Below are positions 1-5,620 of a stretch of 5,620 nt of DNA, in pieces. The stretch covers positions 1-5,620 of the forward strand of contig WJKO01000543.1 of NCBI GenBank assembly GCA_014729055.1. The letters are read 5' to 3'. Source of the DNA: Promethearchaeota archaeon (GTDB lineage: Archaea; Asgardarchaeota; Lokiarchaeia; Sigyniarchaeales; Promethearchaeaceae). Positions within the stretch are counted from its first letter, which is position 1; each line of letters starts with the position of its first letter. The position numbers and the translations under genes were made by a program. Under the pieces are notes generated by a model, which was not told the origin of the DNA, did not search any database, and was given only the letters and a program-made list of their open reading frames with translations.

Positions 1-745
1 AATAATAAATGTCATATTTTTTCGCAATCTTGAATACTTCTTCCATATATTTTTTAGGAGAAAGTATCTGGTTATGTAGATTGGGAGCAACCTTTTTTAA
101 AATCAGCTGATGACGTTTTCTATCCTCTTCATCCGAAAGCATCAAGGTATGTATCATACTATTATGTAATTCAAATGCAACGGGTGTATTCTGCAAAGAT
201 TCAATTATTTCTTCAGTTTTATCTAAAGTATAAGGTGAGTAGTACCCGCGCCCTCTCGTAAATCTCCAGATGTGAGCGAGTATAGAATATGGATTTCTTT
301 GCACTGCATTTACGGTCATATCTGTTATATAATCTGCTGTTTTCTTAAGTTTGGCTTCCTTACCGTCTCGGATCCATTTTACAAATTTCTTCTTCAATCT
401 AAAGAATTCTGAAAAAAGCTTTGACAAATGACAATGTTCGCTGATAATATAATAATCTAATCTATCAAGATATTTCGGATTAGCGCCTAAATCTCCTTTC
501 TTATTAATAATCGTAATTTCTAAGCCTAATAATAGTGTTCCTACTAAATTTTGATCCTGAATTTTATTCCTTTGCGTAGTTAGGAAATTTGCCGGCTTTT
601 TATAGCTTTTATAATTGCAATGGTCGGAAACACCCATTCCATCGTATCCGCGGCTTTTAACCTCATTAAATGCTTCAATAAGGTCATATTCTCCATGTTT
701 CCGGGAACAGCCAGAGTACTTTGTATGAATGTGAAAATCAAACAT
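1..745 (-). CDS. PHP-family metal-dependent phosphoesterase, C-terminus cut by window edge
   Basis: The minus-strand frame is open from the ATG at 743-745 to the left edge, giving about 248 residues without the C-terminus. The PHP metal-site motifs appear in order: HIH at residues 5-7 followed by TKYS, SDH at 40-42, a conserved Glu in LGLE (76), SEHCH at 102-106, LAH at 156-158 and FELHN at 191-195. The last PHP motif (usually GSDAH-like) would lie outside the window. PHP enzymes are usually cytoplasmic and hydrolyse phosphate esters or nucleotides with a two- or three-metal centre; histidinol phosphatase and polymerase-linked PHP domains are known members. The substrate here cannot be told. 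An in-frame TAG lies five codons upstream, so this is the first possible ATG. No clear Shine-Dalgarno is seen. It follows the dehydrogenase by 21 bases and is probably co-transcribed with it. Family is confident, function is not. Confidence 0.85.
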   Translation of the reverse strand, partial: MFDFHIHTKYSGCSRKHGEYDLIEAFNEVKSRGYDGMGVSDHCNYKSYKKPANFLTTQRNKIQDQNLVGTLLLGLEITIINKKGDLGANPKYLDRLDYYIISEHCHLSKLFSEFFRLKKKFVKWIRDGKEAKLKKTADYITDMTVNAVQRNPYSILAHIWRFTRGRGYYSPYTLDKTEEIIESLQNTPVAFELHNSMIHTLMLSDEEDRKRHQLILKKVAPNLHNQILSPKKYMEEVFKIAKKYDIYY

Positions 746-766
746 GATGATCAGATTCTATTTTAA

Positions 767-1806
767 TTATTTTTGATTGTCTATTATAACTTTTATATTG
801 GTTGAATCTTCAGCATCTTCTAATCCCTGATTAATATTACTTAATCCGACTCTTTTCGTTATTAAATCATCTAAATTTATCAGATCAGATGCCAAAAATA
901 GTTTTGCTTTCTCAAAAGGTCCACATCTTGTTCCATATAATGCAATTTCTCGAACTACAATATCAGTGATATTTATAGGGGTTGGTAATCCATGAGTTGA
1001 TTTCAATGCAATTTTGCCACGGGTACGAGTAGATTTCACAACTTGATCCATTATTTTTGGATTACCAGTGCACTCTACAACGATATCAGCTCCGATATTA
1101 TTTGTAATCTCCATAATTTTAGCAACAGGGTCTTCTTTTTTAGAATTGATTATTAAATCCGCTCCATTTTTTTTTGCAATAGCCAATTTTTCATCAGTTC
1201 TACTTACAACAACGACCATTGGAGGATCGCCTACCTTATGTTTAAATAGAGAACTATACTGCTTCGTAACTTGCGCTATTAACTGCCCCATTTTACCCGC
1301 ACCATAAATAACGACGATATTATCTGATGGTGTAAATGGCATCAATTCATACGTGTTTACAGCGGCTGCTAAAGGTTCTAATAGCGCGGCATGTTCAAAA
1401 GAAAGTGAATCCGGTATTTCATGAATCAGATAATCATCAACTACAATGTATTGTACAAATGCACCATCTACGTCAATACCTAATGCTTGCCTTTGTATAC
1501 AATTAGTAGGAATACCATTTTCACAAAAATAACAAATACCGCAGATATTCGTATTTATTTCGCATGTTACTCGCTTGAAGAAAAGATCTTTATCTACCTT
1601 ATCACCTAAACCGTAAACAATTCCTGAAAATTCATGACCAGGCACGATTGGCAGAGGCGTCGGAAGATGCCCTTTCACGATTGAAATATCTGTACCACAT
1701 ATCCCCGATTTCATTATCTTAATTAAAACTTGGTTAGAATTGGGTATCGGTAGTTTTCGTTCAACGAGTTTTATTTCTTTGCCATTAAATACAGCTACTA
1801 AAACAT
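767..1806 (-). CDS. Zinc-dependent medium-chain alcohol dehydrogenase-like protein, frameshifted near its start
   Basis: This is an MDR-superfamily NAD(P)-dependent oxidoreductase. Counting from the in-frame ATG at 1714, the catalytic-zinc ligands are C6 (GICGTD), H27-E28 (GHEF) and probably E113 (LLEP). Structural zinc is bound by C58, C61, C64 and C72 (C-x2-C-x2-C-x7-C). The Rossmann nucleotide loop is GAGKMG at 138-143. The second Rossmann strand ends in S171-R172 instead of the usual Asp, which hints at NADP(H). The GTRCGPF motif near the C-terminus resembles an uncharacterised MDR subgroup (from memory). The ATG at 1714 would remove the first beta strands: the same frame upstream, back to about 1803, still encodes typical MDR N-terminal sequence (FNGKEIKLVERKLPIP). 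The strong Shine-Dalgarno at 1813-1818 points to the ATG at 1804-1806, which is one base out of frame. Restored, the protein would be about 347 residues, normal for the family. The substrate is unknown. The gene lies 43 bases after taw1. Confidence 0.88.
1798..1806 (-). other. Apparent one-base frameshift at the start of the dehydrogenase gene
   Basis: On the coding strand the start reads ATG TTT TAG, so the frame closes at the third codon. One more T in the run of four (plus positions 1800-1803) would give ATG TTT TTA GTA GCT and join the start codon to the conserved MDR N-terminus. There is no ATG, GTG or TTG in the dehydrogenase frame between its upstream TAA and the ATG at 1714. The simplest explanation is a homopolymer-length error in reads or assembly; a real mutation is the alternative. 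Confidence 0.75.
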
Positions 1807-1812
1807 GATTCC

Positions 1813-1818
1813 CCTCCT
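1813..1818 (-). promoter_or_regulatory. Strong Shine-Dalgarno site for the dehydrogenase gene
   Basis: The coding strand carries a perfect AGGAGG, extended by two further Gs, six bases before the ATG at 1804-1806. It is by far the best ribosome binding site in the window. It decides the true start and shows that the ATG at 1714 is not the natural one. Confidence 0.85.
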
Positions 1819-1849
1819 GTTACTTGTATTTTTATCATTATAGTTATTC

Positions 1850-3181
1850 TTATATTTCATTTTCTTGTATTTTAATCCCCCGATCTTTGGGCCAGTTTAC
1901 ACGTATTAAAATATCTCTGGATTTTTCATGAGTTTCAATAACTTCAAACTCACGATTTAAACATAATTGGTTGGAAAAATCTAATAATTCTTGGAAGGTT
2001 GGTACATAATAACTTCCTTTATGTTGATTACTTAATCTGTCGCTAATCTGCATTGAGGACCCCTCTAACGTGAATCCTTTAACATCAACAAAGTCTGGCT
2101 GAGTTTCTTCTATTATTTTTGCATATCCGGCTATCATTTCGTGTTCAATGTTTATGTGATTAACAGATGTTATTCTTAGAACTGTTCTTGTGTTTAATTC
2201 TTTTAATATTTTCAATGTTTCTTGTATTTTATCCCATGTATGTTTCACCCGAGGTCTACATACCTTAGTGTATTCAGTTTTTTTAGGTGGTGGTAATGTA
2301 ATATAAAGTATGCTGGGTAAAGTTCCAGTTTCATTCATTTCTAATAATACCTCGGGGGTTGTTCCATTACTAACAATAAACGTCGTAAATCGCTTGTTAC
2401 GAAAGAGATCGACAAATTTACATATATTTGGATATAATGTTGGTTCTCCGTCTAGAGATATCGCAGCATGTTTTGGTTTTAAAGCATTCTTAAAAGTTGC
2501 ATTGATATCTTTTTCATTAGTAACATATTTATCAAGTATTTGTGATACGCCCTCCTCTCGCGATATAATATCCCTTAAGACAATGTCCTTGAGATAATAG
2601 TGTTCTAAGTCTCTTGTTTTAAGAATATTAGTGTTCTTTAACAACAATATAGCTCGTAGCACCTGTGTTTTAGAAAAACGTTGTTTAATTTGTTTGTATA
2701 TCTCTTTTGAAGTAAATTCTGCACCATATTTCCATTTTTTCTGATTTACATTTTCCGTTTTGGCATATTTAACGAAAAACTTAAGAATATCATTCATGCA
2801 ATCAAGATTTTGCAAACTCCTTTCCTTCGTGAAACTATGCTCAACAAAGCTTAGCTGTTGTCTAATTAATTCGTTTATTAGATACTCAGGATCATCCGGC
2901 TTAACAATAAAGTTCGTAGAATAATTCGTTTTCGTATCACGCCAACAAAAGACACAACTATGATTGCAGAATGGATACGCGGGAGAATTCTGAATGCAAG
3001 TCTCACTGTCTATTCCCCAATATCCCTTATAACAATTTCGATTCTCCCGACCAGTTAATAATTTCTGCTCCATCCAATGGCAAGGCTTAATAGAAGTATG
3101 TTTATACTTACCAACAACCCGATAATTAGTTCTAATATATTTATTAACAAGATCCATTGGAATTTTTTGTTTCTTTTGCAT
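1850..3181 (-). CDS. taw1: Taw1/TYW1-type 4-demethylwyosine synthase (radical SAM) with an inserted domain
   Basis: Taw1 condenses N1-methylguanosine at position 37 of tRNA-Phe with pyruvate carbons to form 4-demethylwyosine, the first tricyclic step of wyosine synthesis. Numbering from the ATG at 3181 (443 residues), the N-terminus holds the cysteines of the second iron-sulfur cluster, C34 (KPCHW), C50 (NCYKGYWGI) and C62 (TCIQNSP). The radical-SAM triad follows, C72-x3-C76-x2-C79, ending in FCWR. K52 of the CYK motif matches the lysine proposed to bind pyruvate in studied homologues (from memory). Further family motifs are KPKHAAISLDGEPTLYP (about 235-251), FIVSNG (268-273), CRP (308-310) and the ETHEKSRDIL tail. 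It lacks the flavodoxin-like domain of eukaryotic TYW1. It is about 100 residues longer than ordinary archaeal Taw1 because of an insert at about 114-210. LYITLPPP (292-299) differs from the usual LYVSLDAP. A TTG at 3196 would add five residues, but it has no ribosome binding site. The ATG has a weak GGA ten bases upstream. Confidence 0.9.
   Translation of the reverse strand: MQKKQKIPMDLVNKYIRTNYRVVGKYKHTSIKPCHWMEQKLLTGRENRNCYKGYWGIDSETCIQNSPAYPFCNHSCVFCWRDTKTNYSTNFIVKPDDPEYLINELIRQQLSFVEHSFTKERSLQNLDCMNDILKFFVKYAKTENVNQKKWKYGAEFTSKEIYKQIKQRFSKTQVLRAILLLKNTNILKTRDLEHYYLKDIVLRDIISREEGVSQILDKYVTNEKDINATFKNALKPKHAAISLDGEPTLYPNICKFVDLFRNKRFTTFIVSNGTTPEVLLEMNETGTLPSILYITLPPPKKTEYTKVCRPRVKHTWDKIQETLKILKELNTRTVLRITSVNHINIEHEMIAGYAKIIEETQPDFVDVKGFTLEGSSMQISDRLSNQHKGSYYVPTFQELLDFSNQLCLNREFEVIETHEKSRDILIRVNWPKDRGIKIQENEI
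2552..2842 (-). other. Winged-helix-like domain inserted in Taw1
   Basis: Residues about 114-210 of Taw1 lie between the helix after the radical-SAM cluster (PDDPEYLINELIRQQ) and the helix leading to KPKHAAISL. In ordinary Taw1 these are joined by a short linker. The insert predicts by eye as helix (NDILKFFVKYAK), helix (FTSKEIYKQIKQ), a likely recognition helix (KTQVLRAILLLKNTNIL) and a hairpin wing (KTRDLEHYYLKD). That order resembles a winged helix. It is basic and could touch tRNA, DNA or a partner protein. The assignment rests on pattern only. Confidence 0.6.
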
Positions 3182-3220
3182 ATTCAAGATTTCCAATTTA
3201 TTTAATTTAAAACAACTAAT

Positions 3221-3742
3221 TTATTTTTCCTTATCCCAAAGTTTTATGATATCTATTGTCTTCTGATAAAATTTATAGAGCGAATTATCCATTTCTGGTT
3301 TAAAATATCTTAACCGCTTCTTTGCTTCTTTTAAACTTGGAATCAACAATAATTCTATGATATAAAGCCAATCCTCGCTAATTTCGGTATTTTTATTTAA
3401 CTCTTGTTTTCTTCTTAACAAGTTGAGTTTTTTCTCAGCAGTTTCCAATTTTGAAGCTTGAATTAAAAGCAAAATAGATAAAAGCTTACTATTAAGACGA
3501 ATCTCAGGTGTTGGTGCACTTCGGCCTATTTTTTCGTAGTATTCACTCGCTTTTATCTTATAAGTATAATACCGAGAATTGAACCTCTGCATTGCTTCAT
3601 AATAGAGATCAGCGAGATTATTGCATTTTTGTGCCATATGTAAAAGATCATTAATGTTTTTAGTCTTGTTATAATGTTCTTCAATGGCTTCAATTTCTTT
3701 GATATCATCTTCCAAAATATCATCTGCATCGTCAAGAGACAT
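3221..3742 (-). CDS. Small all-helical protein of unknown function
   Basis: I do not recognise a named family in this 173-residue protein. It begins with an acidic segment (about residues 3-20, rich in Asp and Glu). It continues as a series of amphipathic helices with hydrophobic, Tyr- and Ala-spaced faces, for example NLADLYYEAMQRF (about 42-54) and YKIKASEYYEKIG (about 61-73), then long Leu/Lys-rich helices to the C-terminus. Paired helices of this kind suggest a TPR-like or SNAP-like solenoid for protein binding. No signal peptide, transmembrane segment, cysteine motif or catalytic signature is visible. The start ATG at 3740-3742 has AAAGGT eight bases upstream. Reading frame and position, ending 39 bases before taw1, support a real gene in the same operon. 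It may be a partner or scaffold for a neighbouring protein, which is inference. Confidence 0.72.
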   Translation of the reverse strand: MSLDDADDILEDDIKEIEAIEEHYNKTKNINDLLHMAQKCNNLADLYYEAMQRFNSRYYTYKIKASEYYEKIGRSAPTPEIRLNSKLLSILLLIQASKLETAEKKLNLLRRKQELNKNTEISEDWLYIIELLLIPSLKEAKKRLRYFKPEMDNSLYKFYQKTIDIIKLWDKEK

Positions 3743-3750
3743 ATTTATTT

Positions 3751-3757
3751 ACCTTTC
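3751..3757 (-). promoter_or_regulatory. Shine-Dalgarno site for the small helical protein gene
   Basis: The coding strand reads GAAAGGT, ending eight bases before the ATG at 3740-3742. It is moderate in strength and supports that start codon. Confidence 0.55.
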
Positions 3758-3823
3758 ATTTGAGTTATATTTAAAATATATTTGAAAGTATATTTGAATT
3801 TGAGTTATATTTGAGTTATATTT
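3757..3823 (-). repeat. Degenerate tandem repeat, unit about 11 bp (AAATATAACTC)
   Basis: On the coding strand, AAATATAACTC occurs twice in direct succession (about 3802-3823) and again at about 3762-3772, with one A shared with the neighbouring unit. Between them are looser copies, AAATATACTTTC and AAATATATTTT, and a short AAATTC. The block covers the last five codons and stop of the phosphorylase-family gene and nearly all of the gap to the next gene. Its TATA-like units could serve as an internal archaeal promoter or a regulator-binding array, or may simply be slippage in AT-rich DNA. Confidence 0.7.
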
Positions 3824-4758
3824 CGGATATTTTCTACAACAAGCTTTACTGCATTTTTTATACCACTATATAATCCAGGATGTATCTTGTTTGTTTTTTG
3901 AAGATTATATTCCTCTGAATCTGGTAAATCAGAAACGCTGAGCACGGAAATTGTATCGATTGAAAACAATCCCCCTAGTAAATGTAATACAGTGGATTCC
4001 ATATCAACGCAATTACAGCCATATAATCTCCATGTATTTATCGCTTTTTGATTCTCACAATACAGCGCATCTGTCCCCCATAGGCGCCCTATTTGTATCT
4101 GTTCCTCATGGTCGTGCTTAAAATATTTGAAGAGAGAATTTGAGTTTTTAATTGAATAATATTCGTTCTTAATAGACGGAAATTCATAGAAATATTCTGA
4201 TTGTTTCAATTCTGGAGAAATTACTCTTTGGGCGATGGGATATTTATCAATTCTTAAGTTATTACATTGTGCTTGATATGCTTGCAAATATTGCAGAGAT
4301 GCTCCATCAGTCAAAAAAAGAACTTCTGGAATGATGACATCACCTACATCTATATTTGTTTGCAACAAACTACGATTTTCCAACGAATCATTACGAATTA
4401 AATTCTTAGAATACGTTTTCTTCAAGCCTCCGCAAAAATCAATCCTAATAGCCTTTATACAACTAGAACGCTTTAAACATTCCATTATATTCGCTATATT
4501 CGGCGCACCAACATTTGTTAATATTACGCTTATGTCAATTCCATTTAAAGTCCCGTTAATAACTTTACCGCGTTTTGTTTTATTTTCTAAGTATTTTAAA
4601 ATTAGTTTTTGAGATATTTCAACTGCGGGTAATAATACAATGGGCTTTATATCAGATGGCTTTGCCTCTAACGTCATTCTAACAATCTTTTCATCGATAG
4701 AAATAAAATTCAATCCTAAATTCATAAGATTTGTTTTCAATTTGTCGAAAAAACTCAT
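3805..4758 (-). CDS. Nucleoside phosphorylase/nucleosidase superfamily protein (PNP_UDP_1 type)
   Basis: This cytoplasmic-looking, 317-residue protein belongs to the family of purine nucleoside and uridine phosphorylases and related nucleosidases, which split the N-glycosidic bond of nucleosides. Motifs in order are LTNVGAPNIAN (about 80-90), IRIDFCGGL (104-112, usually IRVGTCGGL), VGDVIIPE (138-145), WGTDALY (227-233), VDMES (251-255, the ribose-binding Met-Glu) and SVSDLP (274-279). The Asp of VSD (277) is the residue that contacts the base in purine-type enzymes and is replaced in classic uridine phosphorylase, so a purine substrate is more likely. The N-terminal phosphate-binding motif (GDPxR-like) is not recognisable: LLPAVEIS (42-49) stands in its place. 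Hydrolysis rather than phosphorolysis is therefore possible. It is longer than most members, with extra sequence at about 115-135 and 155-225. No Shine-Dalgarno is visible. The start codon lies in an inverted repeat. Confidence 0.84.
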   Translation of the reverse strand: MSFFDKLKTNLMNLGLNFISIDEKIVRMTLEAKPSDIKPIVLLPAVEISQKLILKYLENKTKRGKVINGTLNGIDISVILTNVGAPNIANIMECLKRSSCIKAIRIDFCGGLKKTYSKNLIRNDSLENRSLLQTNIDVGDVIIPEVLFLTDGASLQYLQAYQAQCNNLRIDKYPIAQRVISPELKQSEYFYEFPSIKNEYYSIKNSNSLFKYFKHDHEEQIQIGRLWGTDALYCENQKAINTWRLYGCNCVDMESTVLHLLGGLFSIDTISVLSVSDLPDSEEYNLQKTNKIHPGLYSGIKNAVKLVVENIRNITQI

Positions 4759-4800
4759 AGATTTTCAAGTAAATATGGATCTAATTTTTGAAAAATCTAT
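4757..4800 (-). promoter_or_regulatory. Inverted repeat linking the regulator stop and phosphorylase start
   Basis: The arms are ATAGATTTTCAA (4757-4768) and TTGAAAAATCTAT (4788-4800). They are perfect complements over 12 bp apart from one extra base, around a 19-base loop. The repeat contains the TAG of the regulator (4797-4799) and two bases of the phosphorylase ATG (4756-4758). As RNA it would form a hairpin that buries the start codon, and no ribosome binding site is seen nearby. As DNA it could be a half-site pair for a dimeric winged-helix regulator such as the one encoded just upstream. The repeat is plainly visible; both roles are inference. Confidence 0.65.
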
Positions 4801-5620
4801 TCATCAATCCAGTCAGAAAAAGGAGGAATTTTAAATAGTTTGTTATACCGCTTCAATAAATCTACGTTAACTTTATAATATTTTCTACGGGCATCGACTT
4901 TTTCTCCTGGAGGAAGCTTGACTTCGTCAGCAGGAACATGAATTAAAACATTGTGTTTCAATAAAGATTTCAAATGATATTGGATGGCTCTATGATATAC
5001 GCCAATTTCTTCTGCTAAGTCCATCAATGTCACATTCATGTTTTCAAGATACATTTCAATTATCTTGACAACAATCTCGTTCTGGAATAAAACAGCCAAG
5101 TCATCAAACACGTTTGGAAGATCCGCCGGAAAATAATTCAAGGTTGCTCCAATTTTTTCAGAGCGCACCAAATTAAAAGCTTCTAGTGAAGCCATATGTT
5201 TGATAAACGGATTCCGTGTGATATGTAGAACCGTGTCGATTTTATCATCTCTCGCATGAATGCCTGGGTATTTTCTAATAAAAGCCAGAATCTCTTTCTT
5301 GATTTTATTATTTAGCATTTCTTGTTTTGTTGACCGTTGACCGGTTACTAACCAGAATTTATCTTCCAAGCTCTTTAAAGCCTTGAAAATTGACTCCTTT
5401 TTATACCCCTTCTGGTTTTTAAACCGTGCTATCGATTTGGCATATATAGACTCTACCATTGGACTCATTGTTTCTATTCGTTCGGTATCAATATTGGCTT
5501 TATATCGACGTTTTTTTAATAACTCATTAGCTACTCCAAGAACATCTTTTTCGATTTTCGTCAATGTATGCAGCATTTCTTCTCGAATTTCATCAATCTT
5601 CTCTTCATAGACCTTTAATT
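4797..5620 (-). CDS. Multi-winged-helix transcriptional regulator, 5' end outside window
   Basis: The frame is open from the TAG at 4797-4799 to the right edge. The ATG at 5576 (259 residues) is probably not the start: the 14 codons before it in the window are open, contain no ATG, and encode a plausible charged helix (KVYEEKIDEIREE). Numbered from that ATG, a helical stretch and a possible first winged helix lie at about 55-86. A clear one follows at about 90-150 (KKEILAFIRKYPGIHARD, then KHMASLEAFNLVRSEKIG and a YFP wing end), with the PGIH pattern common in archaeal regulators. Another lies at about 165-237 (VTLMDLAEEIGVYHRAIQYHLKSLLKHNVLI, wing ending RRKYYKV). Such proteins bind DNA, often as dimers. 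No ligand-binding or membrane domain is seen. As the first gene in the window's run, with a palindrome directly after its stop, it may control the genes that follow. The regulated genes and any signal are unknown. Confidence 0.82.
   Translation of the reverse strand, partial: LKVYEEKIDEIREEMLHTLTKIEKDVLGVANELLKKRRYKANIDTERIETMSPMVESIYAKSIARFKNQKGYKKESIFKALKSLEDKFWLVTGQRSTKQEMLNNKIKKEILAFIRKYPGIHARDDKIDTVLHITRNPFIKHMASLEAFNLVRSEKIGATLNYFPADLPNVFDDLAVLFQNEIVVKIIEMYLENMNVTLMDLAEEIGVYHRAIQYHLKSLLKHNVLIHVPADEVKLPPGEKVDARRKYYKVNVDLLKRYNKLFKIPPFSDWIDE

Noticed and set aside
1068..1307. Plus-strand open frame of 79 codons opposite the dehydrogenase
   Set aside because: It is the complement of a well-supported gene and has no recognisable motif. 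The plus-strand frames at 2310-2597, 4331-4612, 4640-4834 and 5383-5610 were rejected for the same reason.
767..1714. The ATG at 1714 as the natural start of the dehydrogenase
   Set aside because: It lacks a ribosome binding site and would discard conserved MDR N-terminal sequence that is still readable upstream in the same frame.
1798..1806. Programmed frameshifting at the T-run of the dehydrogenase gene
   Set aside because: The run has only four Ts, does not form a standard slippery heptamer, and lies at the second codon. A one-base error or mutation is simpler.
1785..1838. A 17-codon upstream reading frame on the minus strand overlapping the dehydrogenase Shine-Dalgarno
   Set aside because: It has no ribosome binding site of its own, and it covers the AGGAGG that serves the downstream ATG. 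It is most likely chance.
3182..3196. The TTG at 3196 as the start of Taw1
   Set aside because: No Shine-Dalgarno precedes it, and the five extra residues match no family motif. The ATG at 3181 is preferred, though not proven.
3553..3735. A second minus-strand frame of 60 codons within the small helical protein gene
   Set aside because: It is an alternative frame of the same region with low-complexity Met/Ile/Lys-rich sequence and no ribosome binding site of its own.
4757..4800. Reading the inverted repeat as an intrinsic terminator
   Set aside because: No T-run follows the hairpin on the coding strand; the next gene starts immediately.

Overview
The window is AT-rich and carries six genes, all read from the minus strand, so transcription runs from high to low coordinates. 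I see no plus-strand gene, RNA gene, CRISPR array or mobile element, and no gap longer than about 65 bases. An archaeal source is the best reading. The clearest gene is a single-domain TYW1/Taw1 enzyme without the flavodoxin-like domain of eukaryotic TYW1, and the regulator is built from archaeal-style winged helices. The lysine-, asparagine- and isoleucine-rich proteins fit an AT-rich archaeon, possibly of the Asgard group, but nothing here fixes the lineage.

In transcription order the genes are: (1) a regulator with two or three winged-helix domains (4797-5620), whose 5' end lies beyond the right edge; (2) a nucleoside phosphorylase/nucleosidase-family protein (3805-4758); (3) a small all-helical protein of unknown function (3221-3742); (4) a radical-SAM Taw1-type wyosine-tRNA enzyme with an inserted domain of about 95 residues that looks like a winged helix (1850-3181); (5) a zinc-dependent medium-chain alcohol dehydrogenase (767-1806), whose first codons are out of frame with the rest by one base; (6) a PHP-family metal-dependent phosphoesterase (1-745), cut by the left edge.

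The gaps between genes are roughly 20 to 65 bases, so a single operon is likely. Two gaps hold structured DNA. Between genes 1 and 2 a 12-bp inverted repeat with one bulged base runs from the stop codon of the regulator to the start codon of the phosphorylase. It could be an operator or an mRNA hairpin that hides the start codon. Between genes 2 and 3 there is a degenerate AT-rich repeat with a unit of about 11 bp.

A common pathway is not obvious. Taw1 converts m1G37 in tRNA-Phe to a tricyclic base. The phosphorylase-family protein would act on a nucleoside, probably a purine. The dehydrogenase and the PHP enzyme would act on small metabolites. A role in modified-purine chemistry or nucleoside salvage, under control of the first gene, is possible but is inference only.
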